From CAYJPV01 sp964396055 (GTDB lineage: Bacteria; Acidobacteriota; Vicinamibacteria; Vicinamibacterales; JAKQTR01), in NCBI GenBank assembly GCA_964396055.1, contig CAYNDV010000038.1:1-33219 (forward strand): a stretch of 33,219 nucleotides of DNA, given 5' to 3'. Every line of letters begins with the position of its first letter. Position 1 is the first letter of the stretch. Of the stretch, positions 16,105 through 23,518 are shown piece after piece. The position numbers and the translations under genes were made by a program. The notes below the pieces were generated by a model. The model did not search any database. It had not been told where the DNA came from and saw nothing but the letters and a program-made list of their open reading frames with translations.

Positions 16105-19098
16105 ATGAATCGACGAATCTGGAAGCCGTGGCTGCCCCTCGCCTGTCTGTTGCTGCTCGCCGCCGTCCCGGCGGCCGCGCAGACGGAACTCTTCATCTCC
16201 GAGTACATCGAGGGCTCGTCCAACAACAAAGCCATCGAGATCTACAACGGCACCGGCGCTGCTGTGAATCTCGCCAGCGGCGGCTACAACATCCAGATGT
16301 ACTTCAATGGAAACCCCGCGGCGGGGTTGACGATCAACCTGACTGGCACGGTGGCGGCCGGCGATGTGTACGTGATCGCTCATTCCTCGGCGAACGCGGT
16401 CATCCTCGCCCAGGCGGACCAGACGAACGGGTCCGGGTGGTTCAACGGCGACGATGCCGTGGTCCTGCGCAAGGGCACGACCATCATCGATGCGTTCGGT
16501 CAGATCGGCTTCGACCCGGGCACGGAATGGGGCACGGGGTTGGTGTCCACGGCCGACAACACGCTGCGACGCAAGGCCTCGGTCTGCGCCGGCGATCCGA
16601 ACGGCGCCGACCCGTTTGGCCCCGCGGCGGAATGGGACGGCTTCGCCACTGACACCTTCGGGGGCCTGGGCGCCCACAGTGCGAGCTGTTCGGCCAATCA
16701 GCCCGTCACCGTCGCGTGCGGGGGCACGTTGTCGGTGTGGCTGGGTGAAAGCAACACCCGCGAGGTAACGGCCACGGATCCTGACGGCACGGTGACGACG
16801 CTCGCGCTCACGAGCGTCACCCCGACGCCCGGGGCCGGCACCATCAGCCGGACGGCGTTTTCGCCTGCGACGGGAGTCGGCGGGACCGCCACGGCCACCG
16901 TGACCGTGGACGCCAGCGTCCCGGCGGGCAGCTACAGCGTCCTGATGACGGCGTCGAACGACGACGCCACGCCCCAGACGGCCACCTGCACGCTCGTCGT
17001 GAACGTCACGGGCCCGAGGGAAATCTGGGAGATCCAGGGCAGCGGGTCTGCCTCATTGCTGGTCGGCCAGACGGTGCGGACCGTCGACAACATCGTCACC
17101 GCGATCAGCTACGGGGCCACCGGGCCGAACGGCTTCTTCATTCAGGCACCCGACGCCCGGGCCGACGCCTCCGACCAGACGTCGAACGGGATCTACGTCT
17201 TCACCGGCAGCGTACCAACCGTTTCGGTGGGCGATCAGGTGGACGTCACGGCGACCGTCGCTGAGTACTTCAACATGACGGAACTGAGCGGGGCGGCGGT
17301 CTCCATTGACTCGTCCAACAACCCTTTGCCGGCCGCCATTCCCTTCGCGCAGATCGGGCCGGGCGTCTTCGTGCCGTCGCACGACCAGCCGTGGCCGGCG
17401 AACGAACTCGAACGCTTCGAGGGCATGCTGGTGCGATTCGAGAACGGCCGCACCACCGCCCCCTCGGACAGCTTCGGCGACGTCGCCGTGGTCGCCGACG
17501 ACACGCGAGCAGTTCGAGAGCCCGGGATGCTGTACCCCGGCATCTTCGGGTACCCCGTTCTCTGGGATGGCAACCCCGAGGTTTTCGAGATCAACCCGGA
17601 CGCCGCGGGTCTGCCTGCCGTGATGCTGCCGGCGGATTCCATCGTCCACGTCGCGGAGGGCCCGCTGGCCTTTTCGTTCTCCGACTACCAGATCTGGCCC
17701 ACCACGTTCAGCTACACCGAGCGGGCGCTGCCGCACCCCGTTCGCGCGAGGCACCCGGGCGAGTTGAGCGTGGCGAGCCAGAATCTGCTGCGATTCTTCG
17801 ACGCCGATCCGACCAACGGGCCCGACGACGGCCCCGTGAGCCCGGAGCAGTACGAAGCCAGGCTGGCCAAGGCGTCGCTCCACATCCGCACGGTGCTGGG
17901 CGCGCCGGACGTGCTGTCGCTGGAGGAAATCGAGAACGTCGGCGTGCTCACCGACCTGGCCGCCAGGATCGCCGCGGACGATCCGTCCATCACGTACGCG
18001 GCCTACCTCCTGGAGGGCAATGATGTCGGCGGCATCGACACCGGCTTCCTCGTGCGCGACACGGTGGCCGTGCGCAGCGTCACGCAGGTGGGCCTCACGA
18101 CCACGCTGAGCCTCGATGGCAGCCTGCTGAATGATCGCCCGCCGCTGGTGCTGGAAGGCGACTACATCGCGAACGGCGAGCCGTTCCCCATGACCGTCAT
18201 CGGCGTGCACGGCCGGTCGCTCTCCGGAATCGAGGGCACCAGCGCTTCGGCGAATCGTGTCCGCCAGAAGCGCCTCGAGCAGGCGCTCGAACTGGCGGGG
18301 TACATCCAGGGGATCCAGGCGGCTGACCCCACGCACCGCATCATCGTCACGGGCGACTTCAACGCCTTCGAGTTCAGCGATGGCTTCGTCGACGTGGTTG
18401 GGCTGATCAGCGGCAATCTCGACCCGAACGGCGCCATCCAGCCTGGGCACGTCGACCTGGTGACGCCCGACCTGGTCAACCACGTAAAGACCCTGCCCGG
18501 CGCCGAGCGGTACTCCTTCGTCTTCGGCGGCAGCGCCCAGACGCTCGACCATATGCTGACGACGGCGAACCTCACGGATTACGTGCGGGGCTTCGCCTTC
18601 ACCCGCGGCAACGCGGACGCGCCGGCGGCCCTGCAGGCCGACCCGTCCACCCCGTTGCGCACGGCCGATCACGACGGCGCGGTGCTGTTCGTGATGACCG
18701 ACCACGATGGCGACGGGTTGCCCGACGACGTGGACAACTGCGCGGTCAACCCGAATCCCAGCCAGGAGGACTACGACGGCGACGGCATCGGTGACGTCTG
18801 CGATCCGGACGACGACAACGACGGCGTGCTCGACGGCGCCGACGCGTGCCGCCTGTCGGCGCCGCTCCCGCCGTTCGTCACCATCGGGTCCTGCGACTCG
18901 GGCGTCGCGGACCAGCTGCTGCCGACCGGCTGCTCGATCACCGAGTCCATCGAGAAGATTGCGGACGCCAGCTGGAACCACGGCCGCTTCGTGAGCCAGA
19001 CGACGCACTTCGCGACGAGCCTGCGGAAGGACGGGCTGATCTCAAACATAGAGCGGAGCGCCCTGACGCGCTGCGCGGCCTGGTCCAACATCAAGTAG
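16105..19098 (+). CDS. secreted multidomain endonuclease: lamin-tail, EEP nuclease, thrombospondin type 3 repeats
   Basis: The 997-aa protein has a signal peptide (1-25) and a lamin-tail domain (about 27-195; LFISEYIEGSSNNKAIEIYN). A beta-sandwich region follows, then an OB-fold-like segment (about 312-400). The endonuclease/exonuclease/phosphatase domain spans about 553-870: SQNLLRFF, LSLEEIENV (metal Glu), GVHGRS, VTGDFNAFE (Asp-x-Asn, near 749) and RTADHDG (Asp-His, near 855). Calcium-binding thrombospondin type 3 repeats follow at about 867-915 (DHDGDGLPDDVDNC, DYDGDGIGDVCDPDDDNDGV). The last 80 residues are unassigned. This is the ExeM/NucH-like layout of extracellular DNases, so degradation of environmental or matrix DNA for nutrients is inferred. 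GAGG lies four bases before the ATG. Confidence 0.88.
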   Translation: MNRRIWKPWLPLACLLLLAAVPAAAQTELFISEYIEGSSNNKAIEIYNGTGAAVNLASGGYNIQMYFNGNPAAGLTINLTGTVAAGDVYVIAHSSANAVILAQADQTNGSGWFNGDDAVVLRKGTTIIDAFGQIGFDPGTEWGTGLVSTADNTLRRKASVCAGDPNGADPFGPAAEWDGFATDTFGGLGAHSASCSANQPVTVACGGTLSVWLGESNTREVTATDPDGTVTTLALTSVTPTPGAGTISRTAFSPATGVGGTATATVTVDASVPAGSYSVLMTASNDDATPQTATCTLVVNVTGPREIWEIQGSGSASLLVGQTVRTVDNIVTAISYGATGPNGFFIQAPDARADASDQTSNGIYVFTGSVPTVSVGDQVDVTATVAEYFNMTELSGAAVSIDSSNNPLPAAIPFAQIGPGVFVPSHDQPWPANELERFEGMLVRFENGRTTAPSDSFGDVAVVADDTRAVREPGMLYPGIFGYPVLWDGNPEVFEINPDAAGLPAVMLPADSIVHVAEGPLAFSFSDYQIWPTTFSYTERALPHPVRARHPGELSVASQNLLRFFDADPTNGPDDGPVSPEQYEARLAKASLHIRTVLGAPDVLSLEEIENVGVLTDLAARIAADDPSITYAAYLLEGNDVGGIDTGFLVRDTVAVRSVTQVGLTTTLSLDGSLLNDRPPLVLEGDYIANGEPFPMTVIGVHGRSLSGIEGTSASANRVRQKRLEQALELAGYIQGIQAADPTHRIIVTGDFNAFEFSDGFVDVVGLISGNLDPNGAIQPGHVDLVTPDLVNHVKTLPGAERYSFVFGGSAQTLDHMLTTANLTDYVRGFAFTRGNADAPAALQADPSTPLRTADHDGAVLFVMTDHDGDGLPDDVDNCAVNPNPSQEDYDGDGIGDVCDPDDDNDGVLDGADACRLSAPLPPFVTIGSCDSGVADQLLPTGCSITESIEKIADASWNHGRFVSQTTHFATSLRKDGLISNIERSALTRCAAWSNIK

Positions 19099-19122
19099 CG
19101 CGCTCGCGCAGATACGAGACGC

Positions 19123-19153
19123 GGGCCGGGGGACAACGGGCGTCCCCCGGCCC
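19123..19153 (+). terminator. strong GC stem-loop after the nuclease gene
   Basis: GGGCCGGGGGAC (19123-19134) pairs perfectly with GTCCCCCGGCCC (19142-19153) around a 7-base loop, 25 bases after the nuclease stop. No T tract follows, so it would be an atypical terminator or an mRNA 3'-end stabiliser. It separates the nuclease from the next gene. Confidence 0.55.
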
Positions 19154-19182
19154 TGTGAGAGAATGCCGCTGCCGGAGGTGGC

Positions 19183-19995
19183 ATGTCTGACGATTTCCTG
19201 CACACCACGCTCGGGGCGACGGGCTGGCCGGTCTTCCGGCTCGGCCTGTCGGCCACGTACCGCCCCGGCCGCGACGCCATCCTCGCAGCGATGGACCGCG
19301 GCGTGAACTACTTCTTTGGGTACGGGTTCGACTCGCAGATGCTCGGCACGCTGCGCGGCGTGTTCAAGACCCGGCGCTCGCAGCTGATCGTGGCCACCGG
19401 CGGCTACAACTGGATCCTGTGGCGATCCAGCCTGCGCAAGAACCTCGAGCGGCGCCTGAAGCAGCTGGGCACCGACTACCTCGACGTCTTCATGTTCCTC
19501 GGCGTCATGAAGCCCGAGCACTTCCCCGACAGCGTCCGCGAGGAGATGGTGCGCCTCAAGGACGAGGGCAAGGTGAGAGCCATCGGGATTTCGACGCACG
19601 ACCGGAAGCTCGCGGGCCGCCTGGCCGCCCAGGGGGCCCTGGACGTGCTGATGATCCGGTACAACGCGGCCCACCGCGGGGCCGAGTCCGACATCTTCCC
19701 CCATCTCGCCGCGCACGACCCCGGCCTCGTCGGCTACACGGCTACGCGCTGGAGCTACCTGCTGCGACGAACGACAGGGTGGCCAGCCGATCGGCCGATC
19801 CCGACGCCCGGGCAGGCGTACCGCTTCGTGCTGTCGAACCCGCACGTGGACGTCGTCCTGACGGCCCCGTACAACGCCCGCCAGCTCGGTGAGAACCTCG
19901 CCGCGCTCGACCAGGGACCATTGTCGGCCGACGAGATGGCCTTCATGCGGGCGTTCGGCGACGCGGTGCACCACACGAAGAAGTGGTTCATGTAG
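19183..19995 (+). CDS. aldo/keto-reductase-fold protein lacking the usual catalytic tetrad
   Basis: The 270-aa protein aligns with aldo/keto reductases: GATGWPVFRLGLS, AAMDRGVNYF, SLRKNLERRLKQLGTDYLDV, and LKDEGKVRAIGIS followed by THDR. The (beta/alpha)8 fold and the NADPH-side segment near the C-terminus (VLTAPYNARQLGENLAAL) are recognisable. The tetrad Asp-Tyr-Lys-His is not. The usual NFFDTAxxYG reads NYFFGYGFDS, the usual ATK reads ATGG, and the His-containing strand end reads LDVFMFLGV. Normal ketone or aldehyde reduction therefore seems unlikely without other residues taking over. GGAGGTG before ATG 19183 gives a confident start. It may be co-transcribed with the amidotransferase gene 33 bases downstream. 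Confidence 0.82.
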   Translation: MSDDFLHTTLGATGWPVFRLGLSATYRPGRDAILAAMDRGVNYFFGYGFDSQMLGTLRGVFKTRRSQLIVATGGYNWILWRSSLRKNLERRLKQLGTDYLDVFMFLGVMKPEHFPDSVREEMVRLKDEGKVRAIGISTHDRKLAGRLAAQGALDVLMIRYNAAHRGAESDIFPHLAAHDPGLVGYTATRWSYLLRRTTGWPADRPIPTPGQAYRFVLSNPHVDVVLTAPYNARQLGENLAALDQGPLSADEMAFMRAFGDAVHHTKKWFM

Positions 19996-20028
19996 GCCCG
20001 CGACCACCCCAATCCGTTAGACTGCGTC

Positions 20029-20733
20029 ATGCCCGACCGCCGCCTGCTCATCGTTGATCTCAGCGTCGATCCCGCCGTCTACCGCCCGGTGGGCCACTGG
20101 CGGCCGCACGTCGAGGCCGCGGGGGTGGCCGTGGACGTGTGCCGGCCAATCGACGGCCGCTTCCCTGCCGATCTCGCGCTGTACTCCCACGCGATCCTGA
20201 CCGGCAGCGAGGCCAGCGTCCTGGCGACCACGCCCTGGATCGAGCAGTCCTGCGAGTTGACCCGCGCCCTCGACGCACGCGGCGTGCGGCTGCTCGGCAG
20301 CTGTTTCGGGCATCAACTGCTGGCGCGGGCGCTGGCGGGCCGGCAGTTCGTGCGCCGCACGCCGACGCCGGAGTTCGGTTGGGTTGAGATGCAGAAGACC
20401 GGCGGCGTACCCGGCGATGCGCTGGTGGACGCGGTGCCTGATGGCTGCCACGTCTTCACGTTCCACTTCGACGAGGTCTACCCGCTGCCGCCGGGCTGGG
20501 AGTGCGTCGCCACCACGGCCGGCTGCGCCAATGCCATCGTCCGGCGCGCCGCGGGCGGCGTGTGGGGCATCCAGCCGCATCCGGAAATCGGCGTCGACGA
20601 AGGCCGCGCCCTGCACGTCTCGTCGCTGGCGACCATGCCGGACCGGCGGGCCCTGCTGGAGTCACGCTGGCAGTCCGAGCCGCGAGACGACGAGATTACG
20701 GCCGCGGTCGTCGCCGCGTTCCTCGCCGTCTGA
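20029..20733 (+). CDS. class I glutamine amidotransferase-like protein
   Basis: The 234-aa protein is a stand-alone triad glutamine amidotransferase. The nucleophile elbow is GSCFGHQLLARALAG (C92), and the His-Glu pair lies in WGIQPHPEIGVDEG (H184, E186). A segment HVFTFHFDEVYPLPPGWE is typical of the YfeJ-like group annotated as GMP-synthase-like amidotransferases. It should liberate ammonia from glutamine or hydrolyse gamma-glutamyl compounds; no synthase partner is adjacent. TAGACT (20018-20023) ends five bases before the ATG and there is no ribosome site, suggesting a leaderless message. It converges on the minus-strand gene that follows. Confidence 0.87.
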   Translation: MPDRRLLIVDLSVDPAVYRPVGHWRPHVEAAGVAVDVCRPIDGRFPADLALYSHAILTGSEASVLATTPWIEQSCELTRALDARGVRLLGSCFGHQLLARALAGRQFVRRTPTPEFGWVEMQKTGGVPGDALVDAVPDGCHVFTFHFDEVYPLPPGWECVATTAGCANAIVRRAAGGVWGIQPHPEIGVDEGRALHVSSLATMPDRRALLESRWQSEPRDDEITAAVVAAFLAV

Positions 20734-20776
20734 AGAACCCACCGGAGGGCCAGCAGTACTAGAAGCGTCCCGGCCC

Positions 20777-21412
20777 CTATCGGAACTGCTTCAGCACCTC
20801 GGCGGGAATCACGCACGACACCGTCTTCGCCTTGCCCACCAGTTCGAGCGTGACGCTGCGCGTGGGCGCCCACGCCGCATAGTCGAACGTGAAGCTGCCG
20901 CCGCCGCCCGACAGCAGACGGTCCACCGTCGGCACGGGCTTGCCGCCGCGCTTCAATACGAGGTTCGTGAAGGCGTTCTTCGATCCGCGCACCGGCGTCA
21001 CGCCCACGGTCACGCGCGTCCGCTGCGCGCCCTGGTAGCTGGGCTGGGGCGCCGGCTTGCCCTTGCGCACCGCCGTCCACACTTCGTAGGCCACCTGCTT
21101 GTAGCCCGAGTAGAACGCCAGCGTGAAATCGTCATTCTTGCAGAGGCCGGTATCCCAGAACACGCACGGCGGGTCGTCGCCGCCCTGCTTCCCGCACTCG
21201 ATCGCGTGGTAGTAACTCTCGGCGTTGACCGGGATCATCCCCTTGCTCCACGGCGGCGTGGCGCCGGGGCGGGCCACGGCGGTCGTCTGCGCCTGCGCTG
21301 CGAGCGGCCAGAGCAGCGCGGCCAGAACACCCACAATCAATCCCGGATTGATTTCAACGCGGAGTGTATAAATCAATCCGGGATTGATTTGGCGGCGGGA
21401 GGGTACGGGCAT
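20777..21412 (-). CDS. secreted protein of unknown function with a palindromic element in its signal-peptide region
   Basis: I do not recognise a family for this 211-aa protein. It starts MPVPSRR, continues QINPGLIYTLRVEINPGLI, then a hydrophobic core VGVLAALLWPLAAQAQ that completes a signal peptide. The 19-residue block is encoded by a palindromic repeat element at 21334-21390 (57 bases, in frame), which accounts for the duplicated INPGLI. The mature part contains four cysteines (ECGKQ, PCVFW, GLCKND, VSCVI) and a Gly-rich SGGGGSFTFDYAAW stretch. The ATG at 21412 has GAGGA six bases upstream. TATACT at 21434-21439 on this strand may be the -10 box. Confidence 0.7.
   Translation of the reverse strand: MPVPSRRQINPGLIYTLRVEINPGLIVGVLAALLWPLAAQAQTTAVARPGATPPWSKGMIPVNAESYYHAIECGKQGGDDPPCVFWDTGLCKNDDFTLAFYSGYKQVAYEVWTAVRKGKPAPQPSYQGAQRTRVTVGVTPVRGSKNAFTNLVLKRGGKPVPTVDRLLSGGGGSFTFDYAAWAPTRSVTLELVGKAKTVSCVIPAEVLKQFR
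21334..21389. repeat. palindromic element copy 1, inside a coding region
   Basis: Two 20-base arms (21334-21353 and 21370-21389) are perfect reverse complements around a 16-base loop. Each arm is itself a near-palindrome centred on CAATCC-C-GGATTG. The shared 17-base core CAATCCCGGATTGATTT recurs at 22301-22403 with a different loop, so this is a dispersed repeat family and not an isolated hairpin. It lies in the 5' part of the minus-strand gene 20777-21412 and is read through in frame. Confidence 0.85.
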
Positions 21413-21433
21413 CAGGGTTCCTCGCGGTGCCCG

Positions 21434-21439
21434 AGTATA
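21434..21439 (-). promoter_or_regulatory. candidate -10 box for the secreted unknown protein
   Basis: TATACT on the minus strand lies 21 bases before the ATG at 21412. The best -35 position (TGTGCC, 17 bases upstream) is weak. The remainder of 21413-21570 shows no gene. Confidence 0.3.
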
Positions 21440-21570
21440 CCGCAGCGGCCCGACCTGGCACATAATGCGTGATGAGCGGAGTCCGCCCCGCAGCCCGGAG
21501 ACCACGCACCACGCCAACCACCGCCTGACCGACGAGCCACCCGCCTGATTCGGGCCTGCACCGCGCGCCT

Positions 21571-22302
21571 ATGTCCATGACGTTCGTCCTGTATGTCCTC
21601 GTCGGATTCGTCGCCCAGTTGGTGGACGGCGCGCTGGGCATGGGGTACGGCGTCCTCTGCAACTCGCTCCTGCTCTCGCTCGGCGTCACGCCGCTCGCCG
21701 CCACCGGCAGCGTACACCTGGCCAAGCTCGCCACCACGGCCGCGTCGGGCCTGTCGCACTACGCGTACGGCAATACGGACCGGTTCCTCACGACGCGGCT
21801 GGCCATCTGGGGCGCAGCAGGCGGCGTCGCGGGCGCGCTCTTCGTGGCGTCGATTCCGACGGCAGCCGCCAAAGTCATCGTGGCGGTGTACCTGACGGCG
21901 ATTGGCGTCGTGCTCATCGCGAAGGCCCTCCGCGGGCATCCGCGCGAGCGCAAGGTCACCACGGCCATCCGCCGGCTCGGCGGCATCGGCGGGTTCCTGG
22001 ACGCCATCGGCGGCGGCGGCTGGGGCCCCGTGGTCACCGGCACGCTCATCGCACGGGGCAACTCGCCGCGCACCACGATCGGGTCGGTCAACTTCGCCGA
22101 AGCGTTCGTCTCGATCTCGGTCACGCTGGTGTTCCTCGGTACCACGGGCCTGTCGAACCTGCCCATCGCCCTGGGCCTGATGGCCGGTGGCGTGATGGCG
22201 GCGCCGCTGGCGGCCCGGCTCACGGGGCGCGCGCCCGCCCGGACGCTGATGATCCTGCTCGGCATCCTGCTCATCCTGCTCAACGCCGCACGGGCCCTCT
22301 AA
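21571..22302 (+). CDS. TauE/SafE (TSUP) family membrane transporter
   Basis: The 243-aa integral membrane protein matches the TSUP family, which exports sulfite, sulfoacetate or other small organic anions. Both repeats are visible: an N-terminal half with GFVAQLVDGALGMGYGVLCN and SLGVTPLAATGSVHLAKL, and a C-terminal half with GGIGGFLDAIGGGGWGPVVT and NSPRTTIGSVNFAEAFVS. About eight hydrophobic segments are present. No clear ribosome site precedes ATG 21571. The last two bases of its TAA stop are the first two bases of the palindromic repeat block, so insertion of that block may have set the present C-terminus (ILLILLNAARAL). Palindromic elements lie on both sides of the gene. Sulfite export after sulfatase or taurine metabolism is possible but not shown. 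Confidence 0.9.
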   Translation: MSMTFVLYVLVGFVAQLVDGALGMGYGVLCNSLLLSLGVTPLAATGSVHLAKLATTAASGLSHYAYGNTDRFLTTRLAIWGAAGGVAGALFVASIPTAAAKVIVAVYLTAIGVVLIAKALRGHPRERKVTTAIRRLGGIGGFLDAIGGGGWGPVVTGTLIARGNSPRTTIGSVNFAEAFVSISVTLVFLGTTGLSNLPIALGLMAGGVMAAPLAARLTGRAPARTLMILLGILLILLNAARAL

Positions 22303-22388
22303 CAATCCCGGATTGATTTCCGGGCGCCTCCATGACGGAAATGTCCAACAATCCCGGATTGATTTCCGGGCGCCTCCATGACGGAAAT
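22301..22388. repeat. two exact 42-bp tandem units of the palindromic element
   Basis: Bases 22301-22342 and 22347-22388 are identical over 42 bases and separated by GTCC. Each unit contains CAATCCCGGATTGATTT, the core shared with the element at 21334-21389. The second unit continues into the complementary arm and forms a complete hairpin. The first lacks the final 15 bases of that arm and appears truncated. Confidence 0.9.
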
Positions 22389-22406
22389 CAATCCGGGATT
22401 GTTTTT
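22347..22406 (+). terminator. 22-bp stem-loop with T tract formed by palindromic element copy 2
   Basis: Arms 22347-22368 and 22382-22403 are perfect reverse complements over 22 bases with a 13-base loop (GGCGCCTCCATGA). They end in TTTTT (22402-22406). This has the form of an intrinsic terminator for the transporter gene, made from a repeat element. TTGTTT at its right end (22399-22404) is also 18 bases before CAGACT (22423-22428), a possible weak promoter for the cupin gene. Confidence 0.65.
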
Positions 22407-22451
22407 GCGCCCGTGTCTCGGGCAGACTGAGCCGACGGGAGGACGCAGACG

Positions 22452-22949
22452 ATGACGTTGTCACGCCGGGACATGATGATGGTGCTGCCGGCCCTGGCGG
22501 CCGCGCAGGCCGCCGACGGCGCGCAAGCCGGGGCGCAGGCCGGACCGGGCACTTCGTGGACGCCGGAGAAGGCAACCGCCGGCCAGGCGCCCATCCGGCC
22601 AACCCTGCCGGCCAGGGTGTACCACTCAGCGGACGTCCCGTACACCGGCAACGAAACGAAGAAGGGCCGCCGCTTCTTCTACGGCCCCGATCACCAGGGC
22701 TACAACCTGGAGATGCACGAAACCGTGCTCGGCCCCGGCATCGAGACCCACGGACTCCACTCGCACCCCCACCAGGAGATCATCATCGTGCTCGAGGGCA
22801 CGGTGCAGGTATCGATGGACGGCCGCACCGAGAAGGTGGAGGCCGGCTCGGTGATCTTCTACGAGCCCGACAAGCCCCACAACCTGCGAAACATCGGCAC
22901 AGGGCCGTGCCGGTACTACGTGATCGAATTGCGCGGCCGCCACGCCTGA
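22452..22949 (+). CDS. exported cupin-domain protein
   Basis: The 165-aa protein has an N-terminal signal-like segment (MTLSRRDMMMVLPALAAAQA, with SRRDMM resembling a Tat motif) and one cupin barrel at about 85-160. Metal-binding motif 1 is THGLHSHPHQEIIIVLEGTV; motif 2 is EAGSVIFYEPDKPHNLRN. These supply the histidines and glutamate for a divalent metal. Small single-domain cupins of this kind include isomerases, dioxygenases and sugar-binding proteins, and no specific activity can be assigned. GGGAGGA upstream fixes the start. It may form a transcription unit with the QueD-like gene 28 bases downstream. Confidence 0.8.
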   Translation: MTLSRRDMMMVLPALAAAQAADGAQAGAQAGPGTSWTPEKATAGQAPIRPTLPARVYHSADVPYTGNETKKGRRFFYGPDHQGYNLEMHETVLGPGIETHGLHSHPHQEIIIVLEGTVQVSMDGRTEKVEAGSVIFYEPDKPHNLRNIGTGPCRYYVIELRGRHA

Positions 22950-22977
22950 AGGCACGCCGCGCACCGGGAGCCTGGCG

Positions 22978-23442
22978 ATGAATCCGGCCAACTTCACGTC
23001 CACCAAGCGGTTCACCGGCTTCCCCTGCACGCACCGGCAGTGGAAGTCGGACGCGCACTGCAAGTTCGTCCACGGCTACAGTCGCGAGTTCTACTTCGAG
23101 TTCGCGTGTTCCGAGTTGAGCCACGAAGGCTGGGTGGTGGATTTCGGCGGCCTGAAGGCCGTGAAGGCCTGGCTGGACCACATGTTCGACCACACCTTCC
23201 TGGCATCCGAAGACGATCCGTTCCTGTCCACGTTCCAGGACCTGGACCGCCAGGGGGTCATCCAGCTCCGGGTCCTGCCGAACGTCGGCATGGAAGGGAC
23301 GGCCCAGTACGTGTTCGAGCACGTGGACGCGATGATCGGCCGGCTCACGCAGGGCCGCTCGTGGGTGAAGTTCGTCGAGGTGCGCGAGAACGAGAAGAAC
23401 TCGGCCATCTACAGCCCCTATCCCGGTCCCTACGGCCGGTAG
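22978..23442 (+). CDS. 6-pyruvoyl-tetrahydropterin synthase/QueD-like protein
   Basis: The 154-aa protein matches the PTPS/QueD fold, zinc lyases that convert dihydroneopterin triphosphate in queuosine or pterin synthesis. The segment GFPCTHRQWKSDAHCKFVHG followed by YSREF corresponds to the usual AAH...C...HGHxY zinc-and-cysteine site. H19, C28 and H32 are kept, but the second His of HGH is Tyr34; H27 could be an alternative ligand. The DHMFDHTFL segment and the C-terminal FVEVRENEKNSAIY (Glu) are as expected. No queC, queE or folE is nearby. GGGAG precedes the ATG. Confidence 0.82.
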   Translation: MNPANFTSTKRFTGFPCTHRQWKSDAHCKFVHGYSREFYFEFACSELSHEGWVVDFGGLKAVKAWLDHMFDHTFLASEDDPFLSTFQDLDRQGVIQLRVLPNVGMEGTAQYVFEHVDAMIGRLTQGRSWVKFVEVRENEKNSAIYSPYPGPYGR

Positions 23443-23483
23443 GATCCTGGGCGATCACGGCATCGTCGTTCGCGAGGGGCCAC

Positions 23484-23512
23484 TTGCAAAACTCGACCCG
23501 ACCCCGTATGGT
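23484..23512 (+). promoter_or_regulatory. candidate promoter for the TPM gene pair
   Basis: TTGCAA (23484-23489), 17 bases, then TATGGT (23507-23512). The -10 box ends six bases before ATG 23519, so transcription would begin at or next to the start codon. There is no ribosome site. Confidence 0.45.
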
Positions 23513-23518
23513 GCGGGG

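Noticed and set aside
22301..22403. CRISPR-like array
   Set aside because: Only two direct units with a 4-base spacer, no unique spacers and no cas genes; the units are parts of one palindromic element.
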